Virus record (IMG/VR): IMGVR_UViG_3300010412_000034
Span: 1 to 44,896 of that record
Direction: 5' to 3' (one strand)
Origin: a virus
Length of the DNA stretch: 44,896 nt
Shown: positions 30,409 to 38,410 of the stretch, piece by piece
Layout: each line of letters starts with the position of its first letter
Position numbering within the stretch: position 1 is the stretch's first letter
Made by a program: the position numbers and the translations under genes
The notes under the pieces: generated by a model
What the model was told of the DNA's origin: nothing
The model's input: the letters and a program-made list of their open reading frames with translations, nothing else
Databases searched by the model: none

Positions 30409-31342
30409 TTTAGACACTATATTTGGGGCTATGGATGATCTTGACTCTGCGGCCGAGACACTTGACAGAGATTTTTCGAAACCAAAAAGCCTTATGCGAG
30501 TTTGTAGCACCATTATAAAAAATGGAAAATCTTTACAGAGACACCCCGACCGTAGTTTAAAAAGATTGGCTAAGTCTGTTACTGATGGTGCTGGAGAACT
30601 ACAAGCAATCATCAAAGGCTTCAAAGGTAAGTATGATGATACTTGGCCTGACCTTGAAGAGTATGAATCATTGGTTGAATGGTTGATCGAAGAGATATAC
30701 AGCTTAAATACAGAACTTGAGCAAATAGCACAAGAAATGGATGAAGAGAAAAAACCATTGAAGACATTTACTCAATTCATGAACGAAGCGGGTTCAAGTA
30801 ACGCCGTTGCATATGTTAGAAACCCATACAACGATAGAACTTCCGTGTTTAACCTGATTTGGAATGATGGTCGTACCCGCGATGTTGCTTTGCATATGTC
30901 GGCGGGAAACGGAAAAGAAATCTACGACTACCTAAAAAAGAACGGAATCAAAAAGGTTGACGTTAAGGTAAACACGAAAAACGCCAAAGAACACCTAAAG
31001 GCTCTTGACTATGTTAAGAAAAAAGGTATAAAGATCACAATCAAAGAAGGTGTGGAAATTACCGAGAAGCGCATGGGCAAGAAAGATTACGAAATCTATC
31101 ACCGCCTATATTCCGATGCTGTACATGCTGCGGTTGATTTAGCGCAACGTAATGGCTATGAGGTGTCAGAAGATGATTTCTTCAATCAGGTCACCGTCGG
31201 CCCACGTAAGCCGTCTAAGGGTCAAACCAACAGTTTCAAAGTACAGCTTTTGAAAGGCGGCAAAGAAGTTCGCCGTATGCTTGTCTTCCAGATTTATGGA
31301 ATGGACAGTGGCAATTATGAGTTGACGGCCTATATCTCATGA
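30398..31342 (+). CDS. Two-part protein with an internal capsid-targeting motif
   Basis: 314 residues. Residues 1-120 are helical and charged. At 121-131 the sequence reads LKTFTQFMNEA, which is a capsid-targeting signal if the TTG at 30758 is used as a start. Downstream sits a small alpha/beta segment and a C-terminal domain of a type I recall from other T4-like phages (VTVGPRKPSKGQTNSFKVQL; QIYGMDSGNYELTAYIS). Either two genes have fused or the second half is also made separately from TTG 30758. Confidence 0.6.
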   Translation: MKINLDTIFGAMDDLDSAAETLDRDFSKPKSLMRVCSTIIKNGKSLQRHPDRSLKRLAKSVTDGAGELQAIIKGFKGKYDDTWPDLEEYESLVEWLIEEIYSLNTELEQIAQEMDEEKKPLKTFTQFMNEAGSSNAVAYVRNPYNDRTSVFNLIWNDGRTRDVALHMSAGNGKEIYDYLKKNGIKKVDVKVNTKNAKEHLKALDYVKKKGIKITIKEGVEITEKRMGKKDYEIYHRLYSDAVHAAVDLAQRNGYEVSEDDFFNQVTVGPRKPSKGQTNSFKVQLLKGGKEVRRMLVFQIYGMDSGNYELTAYIS

Positions 31343-31746
31343 AGCCGTTCACTGCCTTTTTAAGAGAGGCGGCCGCTATCAAGTTGAGTAGCAGTCCATT
31401 TGCCGCGACAACTGACGATTATATCAAACGCTTGAGGCAGAAGTACCCGGCTGCTAGGGATGGTATGCGTATCGCAGGCGCGTATGTTAGCCTTACGGCA
31501 TTTGCTGGTACTGTTGTGATCAATGAGATTTCATTGCCACATTCAGCACAGGGAAAAGGCACCGGGCATAAAGCGATGAAGGTGCTGACAGACCTTGCCG
31601 ATGAAATGGGTGTTAAGTTACAGCTATTTGCTAAACCAATTGATCAAGGTCCAGACAGAGACATGATTTCAAAATCTAAGCTGACTGCCTTTTACAAGAA
31701 ACATGGCTTTGTTGGTGCAGGTCGCATGATAAGAGAACCAAAATGA
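31339..31746 (+). CDS. Capsid-targeted GNAT acetyltransferase
   Basis: 135 residues, ATGA overlap. MKPFTAFLREAA is a capsid-targeting type N-terminus with a predicted cut after Glu10. The rest has the GNAT fold outline: VVINEISLPHSAQGKGTGHK carries the acetyl-CoA binding R/Q-x-x-G-x-G/A motif as Q-G-K-G-T-G, followed by the helix AMKVLTDLADEMGVKLQLFA and a final KLTAFYKKHGF. It would acetylate a small molecule or host protein on entry, if packaged. Target unknown. Confidence 0.65.
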   Translation: MKPFTAFLREAAAIKLSSSPFAATTDDYIKRLRQKYPAARDGMRIAGAYVSLTAFAGTVVINEISLPHSAQGKGTGHKAMKVLTDLADEMGVKLQLFAKPIDQGPDRDMISKSKLTAFYKKHGFVGAGRMIREPK

Positions 31747-32165
31747 GAGCATTACTCCTAACATTACTACTTTTTGCATCATCGGTATTTGCCGACATGG
31801 CGACCGTTGTTGCTATACGTGGTGATGTTTACGTTGACGACCAGATGCTATTGCAGGGTGAGCCTATTGCAGTAGGGTCAACGATCAAGACTGGTCCGCG
31901 AAGCTTCGTTGTGCTTCATTTTGAAGACGGTGCAAAGATTACAATCAGACCATCATCAACGGTCACGATTGAGAAGTATGACTACCTTGCATCAAATGAA
32001 GCCGAGATTAGCCTTGTACAAGGCGGGCTTCGAATCATAACGGGTGCCATGGCTAAGACCGACCCAGAAAATTACAAAGTACGCACTCCCGTTGCATTGA
32101 TGGGTGTTCGCGGAACAGAATTCTCAGTAATGTTAATGGACGAGAACTATGAAGACATTCAATAA
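31743..32165 (+). CDS. Secreted FecR-domain protein
   Basis: 140 residues. Signal peptide MRALLLTLLLFASSVFA with cleavage after Ala17. The mature part follows the FecR domain: VVAIRGDVYVDDQMLLQGEP, AVGSTIKTGPRSFVVLHFED, GAKITIRPSSTVTIEKYDY and VRTPVALMGVRGTEFSV. FecR domains are periplasmic beta structures that relay or bind envelope signals. No FecI-type sigma or receptor is seen nearby. A phage-encoded free FecR domain may modulate the host envelope, which is inference. Overlaps the next gene by 17 bases. Confidence 0.75.
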   Translation: MRALLLTLLLFASSVFADMATVVAIRGDVYVDDQMLLQGEPIAVGSTIKTGPRSFVVLHFEDGAKITIRPSSTVTIEKYDYLASNEAEISLVQGGLRIITGAMAKTDPENYKVRTPVALMGVRGTEFSVMLMDENYEDIQ

Positions 32166-32514
32166 TTTCATCAATGAAGTGAGCAAAGGCCACCCAGATC
32201 GCATTGACCCGTATGGCAAGCTGTTTAAAGACAAGCACAGCCAGCTTCATCTTGTGGTGGGTGGTTCAAAAGCAAGCCCATTGTCATTGACCTTCGACCC
32301 TAAATGGGGCCAGATTAGTTCTATGGGTACGTTCGGTAATGATATTGAAAACTGGGTTCCTTGGACGAAGATGGTTAAGAAGCCAATCATCAAAAAGTTT
32401 ATTTCGGCCGTTGAAATGGAACTTGATCGATTCAAATATGACGGCCGTGGGATGATCGATAGTGAATTTCAGGCCAAAGAAGCAATCAGATTCCTTAGCA
32501 GGATGGGCAGATGA
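32149..32514 (+). CDS. Capsid-targeted internal protein candidate
   Basis: 121 residues, overlapping the FecR gene by 17 bases. MKTFNNFINE then VSKG is the capsid-targeting pattern with a cut predicted after Glu10. The remainder is a small alpha/beta protein (LHLVVGGSKASPLSLTFDPK; IKKFISAVEMELDRFKYDGR). No enzyme motif is recognised. Confidence 0.6.
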   Translation: MKTFNNFINEVSKGHPDRIDPYGKLFKDKHSQLHLVVGGSKASPLSLTFDPKWGQISSMGTFGNDIENWVPWTKMVKKPIIKKFISAVEMELDRFKYDGRGMIDSEFQAKEAIRFLSRMGR

Positions 32515-32900
32515 AAACCTTTGAACAATACATCAATGAGAGTGTAACACAAGGCGAACTGAAATCCGTAGAACAGTTTGCCGATAAACTATTTGCCGAG
32601 TTTGACATTGATGTTGAGTTCACCAAGCACTTTGCCGACCGTGTAAATGATGCACGTAACAGGCCGGGGATTACGGCAAGAGAATTGAAGCAATTTTTCA
32701 TGAAGGCATTCCAAGCACACGCACAGACCATTTCCGCAATGCCGCAGAATCGTCAGGCTGTTTTGAATGACATTCAGAAAGAGTTGAATCTACCATTCGT
32801 ATATAAATGGGATGGTAGAAATTTTGAGTTCGATCTTGTGGCGAAAACGATCATGAGAAAGAAAGATTTCAAGACCCCTGATCGAAAATTGAGGTTCTGA
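32511..32900 (+). CDS. Capsid-targeted internal protein candidate
   Basis: 129 residues, ATGA overlap. MKTFEQYINE then SVTQ is the capsid-targeting pattern. After it, FDIDVEFTKHFADRVNDARN, then GITARELKQFFMKAF and a small beta-like end, resemble a toxin-like or RelE-size fold, but I cannot assign it. Related short proteins with an N-terminal targeting peptide and a helical FTKHFADRVND segment are familiar from other T4-like phages. Confidence 0.6.
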   Translation: MKTFEQYINESVTQGELKSVEQFADKLFAEFDIDVEFTKHFADRVNDARNRPGITARELKQFFMKAFQAHAQTISAMPQNRQAVLNDIQKELNLPFVYKWDGRNFEFDLVAKTIMRKKDFKTPDRKLRF

Positions 32901-32902
32901 TT

Positions 32903-33070
32903 ATGAGAGTATACAGAAAACAGATTCAGCAAGCAAAAGAGCCACAGAAGCCAGCCGAGACTACGGCGACACCTGCTGCTGAAAAACCGAGTATAGAGAT
33001 TTCAATCCAAAGGCAACGAAGGGTTGATTTCATCAGAGATATCGTTGCACAAGCGAGGGCAAGAGGGTAA
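32903..33070 (+). CDS. Small Pro/Ala/Gln-rich basic protein (55 aa)
   Basis: ATG 32903 to TAA 33070, starting two bases after the previous stop and overlapping the next ATG (TAATG). MRVYRKQIQQAKEPQKPAET is followed by a low-complexity middle and a helical basic end (QRQRRVDFIRDIVAQARARG). The tight spacing supports translation. Possibly nucleic-acid binding. No family recognised. Confidence 0.5.
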   Translation: MRVYRKQIQQAKEPQKPAETTATPAAEKPSIEISIQRQRRVDFIRDIVAQARARG

Positions 33071-33858
33071 TGCCTAATAACATCGTCAAGTCATTTGCAA
33101 AGAAGACAAAGCTTTCCGTAGAGAAGGTTGAATCTTTGTGGATGAGAGCAAAACAAATCGCAAAGAAAGAAGGCAGGGATAAAGACTATGCCTATATCAC
33201 TGGCATTCTGAAACAGTCATTGAAACTGGAGTCGAAAGTCACCCCGATTGATGACCTAATCGCTGAGTGGGAGAAAGACCCAGTTTTGGCGGAGCATTTA
33301 CGTGAGGCGCGCCTGTGGCTTGCTGAGTTTGTTTTGTCCGAAAAGGCGATGAAAGAAGTTGAACTTTTCGTTGGTCGTTTTCAGCCATTGCATATGGGTC
33401 ATGCCACAGTTATTGGCAAAATGAAGAATCCAGTTATCGCATTGGTAAAGGGCAGTAAATCATCTGGTGATGCATCCAAGAATCCTCTGAGCGTCAAAGA
33501 CCAAGCACGCCTAATCAAAAAGGTATACCCAAATGCTGTGGTGGTTGAAGTTAAGAATGGGTACATCCCAGATATTGCCCTTGCTCTTCAAGAGAAGGGT
33601 ATGAAGGTTACGGCTGTATGGGGCGGTGAAGATCGCCGTGCTGGCTATGAGCGTCAGTTGCAGTCTTACGATTCAAAACATGAACCACTGAACATCAAAT
33701 TCAAGCGCACCTTCGATCCAAGCGGTAATCGCATCGGTGGCACCAGTGCAACACTAGTGCGCCAAGCTATCCGCGATGGGGATGAAGAGACATTCAAGAA
33801 GCACATGCATCCGAAGCTTCACTCCGAATGGGACTTCTTGCGTAAGAAAATCAAATAA
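33070..33858 (+). CDS. Nucleotidyltransferase (NMNAT-like) with phage structural-type N-terminal domain
   Basis: 262 residues. Residues 5-55 (IVKSFAKKTKLSVEKVESLW; YAYITGILKQSLK) are a helical module seen in other phage head-region proteins. A possible prohead-protease site LRE79/A80 follows. From residue 97 the HxGH nucleotidyltransferase fold begins: ELFVGRFQPLHMGH (to 111), and near 228 the closing GGTSATLVRQAIRDGD, equivalent to the ISxTxxR motif. The family includes NMN adenylyltransferases and cytidylyltransferases, so NAD metabolism is possible. It may be packaged. Confidence 0.65.
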   Translation: MPNNIVKSFAKKTKLSVEKVESLWMRAKQIAKKEGRDKDYAYITGILKQSLKLESKVTPIDDLIAEWEKDPVLAEHLREARLWLAEFVLSEKAMKEVELFVGRFQPLHMGHATVIGKMKNPVIALVKGSKSSGDASKNPLSVKDQARLIKKVYPNAVVVEVKNGYIPDIALALQEKGMKVTAVWGGEDRRAGYERQLQSYDSKHEPLNIKFKRTFDPSGNRIGGTSATLVRQAIRDGDEETFKKHMHPKLHSEWDFLRKKIK

Positions 33859-34494
33859 TCAATATCTGTAAGCAATAAACCTGCGCCCGGCAAACTTGAC
33901 GGGTGTCAGGGCTTTTGTGATATCCCCAGTGGTCAACAGCATCGAATTCTTTTCAAACGGTACGGTGGTGAAAACATCATCACCTTCCATTATTGTATCC
34001 CCTCCGATTTTGTCTTCTGGGTTTTCTTTTGGCATATAAAAGAATGCATCAAACACGCAATCTGGTTTGCGTGGTGCATATGCAGTACCGGGGTTGTCAT
34101 AGACTACCGAAATTATACCTTTTCTTCTAGAGTCTGTTTCGTGTCCAATCTTTTCTTTGAGTTTAGGCAACACTGAATTTGCAAACCACCCCTTTAATGC
34201 GGCATAGTGGTGAGCCACGGTTGGGTCACGCAGTACATCGATTAGGTTCTGATCCAGTTTCTTGAAGTGGTATGGTGATATGTCGATACGCCTTCTGCCA
34301 ACTTTTGTTGCTTTTATCGCGCCTATGTTGATGTTATCGAACATCCAAGTCAGATGATCATAAAACTCAGGCAGAAAGACACCTTTGATGAAGAGCCATT
34401 TCGCTGGCTCTTCATACAATTTTGCCTCAGTCAACCTTCTTGCAAAATGGATGTTATTTTCTAAGTACAAATCACGTAGCTGTTTGCCGTCCAT
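33859..34494 (-). CDS. 2OG-Fe(II) oxygenase-like protein lacking metal ligands
   Basis: 211 residues on the minus strand, end to end with the nucleotidyltransferase. The C-terminal half follows the prolyl-hydroxylase outline: IISVVYDNPGTAYAPRKPDC, FFYMPKENPEDKIGGDTIM, then EKNSMLLTTGDITKALTPV and GRRFIAYRY. Active members have HxD after the DxPG strand and a His before the final V...RR. Here these read R-K-P and K, so metal binding is doubtful. An LTE23/A24 site near the N-terminus could be cut by the prohead protease. Last gene of the minus-strand operon. Confidence 0.5.
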   Translation of the reverse strand: MDGKQLRDLYLENNIHFARRLTEAKLYEEPAKWLFIKGVFLPEFYDHLTWMFDNINIGAIKATKVGRRRIDISPYHFKKLDQNLIDVLRDPTVAHHYAALKGWFANSVLPKLKEKIGHETDSRRKGIISVVYDNPGTAYAPRKPDCVFDAFFYMPKENPEDKIGGDTIMEGDDVFTTVPFEKNSMLLTTGDITKALTPVKFAGRRFIAYRY

Positions 34495-34497
34495 AAT

Positions 34498-37488
34498 TTA
34501 TCGCCTTCCTGCTCCCGGTAGGGGCTGTCTTGGTGGGTTCTTTGAGTAATGATCTGCAAAGCCCTTAATGTCACTGTATACCTTTTCCAGAATGATGTTA
34601 TCGTAGAAACGATGAATCAAGCTTGACAGAACCATTGCTGGTTTATCGGATACGTTCATCCTATATGTACCACGGCTTGGCTTGCTCAGAAAACTATAAA
34701 TTGCAACCTTTTCGTTGTTTGCATCTTGTTCGATTGCAATTGAGAACGTTTCTTTCTTGGCCAAGCTTGTAGCACCCGTCCACTCAAGTTCGAAATCAAC
34801 CGCAGTGTGTGAACCAATTGGATCGGCTGGGTCTGAAATTCGAACATCGGTGATTCTCACTGATTTGATATGAGAGCCGGGATTAGGGATATTCTTGAAA
34901 CGTGACTTCTTCATCTTCTGGATTTCTTTCACAGCCATTTGGCCAAATTTGAACGCATCCATACCTAGAAGTGATTTAAGAGCCTGCCAGTCTTCTCGAC
35001 CTTCATTCACAGACTCAAACTTGGCCATTGCTTTTTTGATATCCTCAAAGTCCAGATTCGAAAGAGCCTTCAAGTTAAGCACCTTCATGATATCTTCTGG
35101 CTTAACATCTGTTGAATCGACCTTCTTGAACTTTTTCAACATTGTCACAGCCGCTTTCTTGGCATCGATCTTTGCAATTTTGCCGTCTTTGGTTGTGCTG
35201 TTGCGAAAATACTTGTATTCGTCAAGTTCCTGTGATTCATGCATTCTGCGGGCGAAAGTCATTTCACCTGTTGATGCATTACGCAGGATGAAGTTCTTAT
35301 TCTTGTATGACTGACCCATCCAGCTTTGCATCTTCTTGTAGAACGGGTTATCTTGTCCTAGGTAAACAGACCAACGGCCGTACTTCTTCTTGCCCTTAAT
35401 GCAGTTAGAGAACGTTGCATTATCGCAATCAAAGACAGGTGAACCCCCGAACTTGCCATCTGGTGAAATACCAACAGCTTTCGGGATTGACTTGGTGGTT
35501 GTGTCTGATGCTGGCGTTGGCGATTCTGGAGCAGGTGCCACCGCTTCATTCAACACCTTGAATTCTTCTTCCGTCATATCATCGGATTCTGACATTGCAT
35601 AGGATTTGACTCTATGCCATTTTGCAATTTCATCTTGCAATACTTTACCGATGACAGAACCAGAGAAATTCTTGACCTGCTTTTCAAGGTCGGAGATGAT
35701 CTTGTCAATTTCTTTCGCTGACTGTTCTGGGTCTTTGCGTAGCTTGTCAAGGTTGGCAATCTTCAACTTTCTAATGTCAAATTTCTCTTCTAGTTCAGAT
35801 TCAATGATGTTACCCTGAAAGTCTGTCTTCAATTTATACTTGCGAGCCATTGTTGATAGTGGTGGCATTTGACCAGTGAACGTGTGACTTGTAGCCTTAA
35901 CAAACGCACGAATGGCTTCAATGCCACGAAGCTTCATTTGCGGTTTGATTTCTTTGCCCACCTTGTTGATGCCATTCAACATCTGCAAAGCAACAGGTGC
36001 CGTGGCTGGCAACTTGTCCAGTTTCTTCATAACGGCAGTGTGCAATAGTGTGTACAGGGTTGACATTTGCACATCTTCAACATTCGGCGGTAGCTTCACA
36101 GCCTCATGTAACTGCAATTCGGAGATGTACTGCAAATTCTCTTCCGTCAATGCTTCATCAACACTATCTTTGAGAACCATGCTTGCCAGATACGACAACC
36201 ACGGCACTTTAGGTTCTGCGGCTGCAAGTGCTTTCAGTTTGCTCTTGTCAAGCCCGGAGATGAATGAACGCAGTTTCTTGAATTCTGGTGACTCTGGGTC
36301 GATCTTCTTGATCTTGCCATATGTCTTGCGAAGAGCGTTAAGCTGGTTATCATTGAATTCGTTCAGACCTTCTTTCAGGCCGCGCTCCTTCATTTCATAC
36401 TTGATATGCATGACCAGCTTCATTGGGAGTTCAGTCTTATGCTGATCTTTCAAGGCCTGTTTCAGTTCCTTATCTGTCATCAATTTGACCATTTTCAGAA
36501 CGTGGCGATCAGGCTTGAATGCGGCTTCTGTCTGTAATGCGGTCTTCTGCAACTGGGACAGCCACCCTTCATATTTGTCGATCTGAGCCTTGATGATTGG
36601 CTGAGTAAGGCCCGTTGCCCTTGCATATTGTTTCTTGAACAAGTCAATGGTTGCCTGCAATTCTTTAACGGCAAGCTTTGGGTTCGCAATTAAACGCTTC
36701 CAAAGTTTCTTCTCGCTAGATGCCATTGCATCTTTCATGCGAGTTACATCCCTACGCGCAGGCGTGCGGAGATCAAGTTCATTTAGTCCAAGGAGTGCGT
36801 TTTGCATGTCTACCTCTAAAGATTCGAATTGTTTAATCCAGTCCTTTGCTTGATTGTTATTTGGTCGCTTGTTCACCCAATTCATGATCTTAGAGTACCA
36901 CTTGTTTGTTTCTTTGGCTAGGGATTGCATGTCACCATCATTGCTGACATTCCAGAAATTGGTGCCAAACAGACCCTTTAGCTTTTTAGCCTGAGCCCTG
37001 ATTTCTTCGTGACTGTTGCGTACAACTGCGTCAGGGACAGAACGGGCGCGCATTTGGTTACGCTCAAGTGCTGTTTCCAATGAGGTATCGACAAACACCA
37101 TGGCCGTGTCATAGCCCAGTGCTTCAAGAGCCGCTTTTTGCTTTTTGATCTTGTCCATGTTGCGGGCTGTTGAATCGATTACAAGACCCAAGCGGCCGTT
37201 CAGTGCCAAGTCCATTTGTTTACCACCAAGACGCTTTGCCTTGACTCGCATTGTATCGATTAACTCTGGGTCAAGCGTACCAAGCTTGAGAGATAGACCA
37301 GCTTTCTTCAAAGCCTGTTCGAAGAATGGGTCTGAGTTGATTGGTCGCAACCCCATAGCGAATAGGCCGAGTTTCCCTGCTACTGTTGATTTGCCTGAGC
37401 CGGGCCCGCCTGCCATAAAGATTGCTTTAAAAATACCGGGGTCGTTAATACCTTCATGCAGGTTAGCAATAACTTCTTCGACCTTCAT
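34498..37488 (-). CDS. Large P-loop protein with multiple prohead-protease-like sites (possible polyprotein)
   Basis: 996 residues. MKVEEVIANLHE12/G13 is a candidate targeting peptide. A P-loop kinase-like domain follows: IFMAGGPGSGKST with Walker A at 27-35, VIDSTARN near 104 and RNQMRARSVPDAVVRN near 143, as in zeta-toxin/AAA33-type kinases. The rest is mostly helical, Lys-rich and divided by sites of the type hydrophobic-x-Glu before Gly/Ala: LKE373, LHE462, LNE648 and VNE829. These would release pieces of about 361, 89, 186, 181 and 167 residues. Residues 649-670 are a Pro/Ser/Thr linker right after one site. Role: probably an internal head protein set. Confidence 0.6.
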   Translation of the reverse strand: MKVEEVIANLHEGINDPGIFKAIFMAGGPGSGKSTVAGKLGLFAMGLRPINSDPFFEQALKKAGLSLKLGTLDPELIDTMRVKAKRLGGKQMDLALNGRLGLVIDSTARNMDKIKKQKAALEALGYDTAMVFVDTSLETALERNQMRARSVPDAVVRNSHEEIRAQAKKLKGLFGTNFWNVSNDGDMQSLAKETNKWYSKIMNWVNKRPNNNQAKDWIKQFESLEVDMQNALLGLNELDLRTPARRDVTRMKDAMASSEKKLWKRLIANPKLAVKELQATIDLFKKQYARATGLTQPIIKAQIDKYEGWLSQLQKTALQTEAAFKPDRHVLKMVKLMTDKELKQALKDQHKTELPMKLVMHIKYEMKERGLKEGLNEFNDNQLNALRKTYGKIKKIDPESPEFKKLRSFISGLDKSKLKALAAAEPKVPWLSYLASMVLKDSVDEALTEENLQYISELQLHEAVKLPPNVEDVQMSTLYTLLHTAVMKKLDKLPATAPVALQMLNGINKVGKEIKPQMKLRGIEAIRAFVKATSHTFTGQMPPLSTMARKYKLKTDFQGNIIESELEEKFDIRKLKIANLDKLRKDPEQSAKEIDKIISDLEKQVKNFSGSVIGKVLQDEIAKWHRVKSYAMSESDDMTEEEFKVLNEAVAPAPESPTPASDTTTKSIPKAVGISPDGKFGGSPVFDCDNATFSNCIKGKKKYGRWSVYLGQDNPFYKKMQSWMGQSYKNKNFILRNASTGEMTFARRMHESQELDEYKYFRNSTTKDGKIAKIDAKKAAVTMLKKFKKVDSTDVKPEDIMKVLNLKALSNLDFEDIKKAMAKFESVNEGREDWQALKSLLGMDAFKFGQMAVKEIQKMKKSRFKNIPNPGSHIKSVRITDVRISDPADPIGSHTAVDFELEWTGATSLAKKETFSIAIEQDANNEKVAIYSFLSKPSRGTYRMNVSDKPAMVLSSLIHRFYDNIILEKVYSDIKGFADHYSKNPPRQPLPGAGRR

Positions 37489-38015
37489 TAGAAACGCTCC
37501 AATTCATCTGCTGTGATTGTATATGTGCGCCCGGAAACGAAATCTGAAACTTCGAAGATGGGCGTGTTAAGCATCGACCCAACCGCTTCGTAGTTTTGTT
37601 TTAGAAATACCGCATCTCCAGTCGCGCGGTGGACATAACGTCCTTTTTCCAGAGTATTTACCATTTCGGTGCTGTCTTCGTTCAGTATGACAGCCCTTGA
37701 TTCAACGTGGGCTGTAAATGCATCTTCAAGAATCTGCTGATTTGTGATCCCCATTTCTTCTTTTAGCAACCACAATGCAACTGCAAATGAACCGAGTTTA
37801 GTTGCACCTCCCGGTAGCTTATCCAGTGTCTTTTTGATATTCTTGACAAGCACCTTCCAAGTTGGTAGTGCGCTTTTTTCTTCACCCGTTTCAGCTTTCT
37901 TGATTGTTTGGCCTTTCTTATCGATCAAGCCAAGTTTGTAAGCATCCCATTTCTCCCAAGGAGTGGTCAACTGTTTGATGAATTTGTATGCAACTAAGGC
38001 GTCAACGACTGGCAT
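37488..38015 (-). CDS. Conserved T4-like hypothetical protein
   Basis: 175 residues, ATG with AGGA seven bases upstream; the stop overlaps the start of the 996-residue gene. Residues 8-100 (VAYKFIKQLTTPWEKWDAYK; LGLIDKKGQTIKK; WKVLVKNIKKTLDKLPGG) follow a pattern I recall from many marine and environmental T4-like phages (FLK.LV.PFEKTDAYKLGIID..GK). No function is known. The C-terminal part carries a short beta region. Likely virion or head-core related, by context. Confidence 0.55.
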   Translation of the reverse strand: MPVVDALVAYKFIKQLTTPWEKWDAYKLGLIDKKGQTIKKAETGEEKSALPTWKVLVKNIKKTLDKLPGGATKLGSFAVALWLLKEEMGITNQQILEDAFTAHVESRAVILNEDSTEMVNTLEKGRYVHRATGDAVFLKQNYEAVGSMLNTPIFEVSDFVSGRTYTITADELERF

Positions 38016-38371
38016 TATTGGTTCCTGAGAATGTATTCAATGTTAGGATCGGGCTTGATTCCTGTCACCTCTTCTGGTAGGATATTTAGGAATTCAAAGA
38101 TAGCAACAAGACACGGCCAAAGTTCATCTTCGCAATAATAGAAGAATAGATTCACCGCAGGTCGGTTGCCAAACATGTTAGTGCAGACAATGACATGATT
38201 GAGCAGAAGGCGGATGGGTATTCTGCCTCTTTTGTAATAATTTCTCATCAATGTGCGAGCCACCACAAATCTCTTGCAATCTTGATCAAAGTCGCTTATA
38301 CTGGTGCAATGCGGATTCTGATAATGCTTGGCGGCATATAACAGAAAGTTTTCTTTTGTTAGTATTTCCAT
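38015..38371 (-). CDS. Conserved T4-like hypothetical protein, first gene of the minus operon
   Basis: 118 residues from ATG 38371 (GTG 38383 adds four). MEILTKENFLLYAAKHYQNP, FVVARTLMRNYYKRGRIPIR, LLLNHVIVCTNMFGNRPAVN and FFYYCEDELWPCLVAIFEFL follow a small family common to T4-like phages (LKHY.NP.C...EF..DL.RF, RLLLNHIIVLYNVFG, EE..W..L..FL..L). Function unknown. No clear ribosome site. A late-type box lies 30 bases upstream on the minus strand. Confidence 0.6.
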   Translation of the reverse strand: MEILTKENFLLYAAKHYQNPHCTSISDFDQDCKRFVVARTLMRNYYKRGRIPIRLLLNHVIVCTNMFGNRPAVNLFFYYCEDELWPCLVAIFEFLNILPEEVTGIKPDPNIEYILRNQ

Positions 38372-38400
38372 AATGTAATTCACGAATAGATTTTCAGGTA

Positions 38401-38408
38401 TATTTAGA
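38401..38408 (-). promoter_or_regulatory. Candidate late promoter (TCTAAATA, minus strand)
   Basis: On the minus strand the bases read GTCTAAATATACC, a late-type -10 identical in its core to that upstream of regA. The predicted start is near 38395, about 24 bases before the ATG of the first minus-strand gene. It lies in the 39-base divergent gap shared with the primase gene and would drive the whole minus operon, including the 996-residue protein. Confidence 0.5.
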
Positions 38409-38410
38409 CG

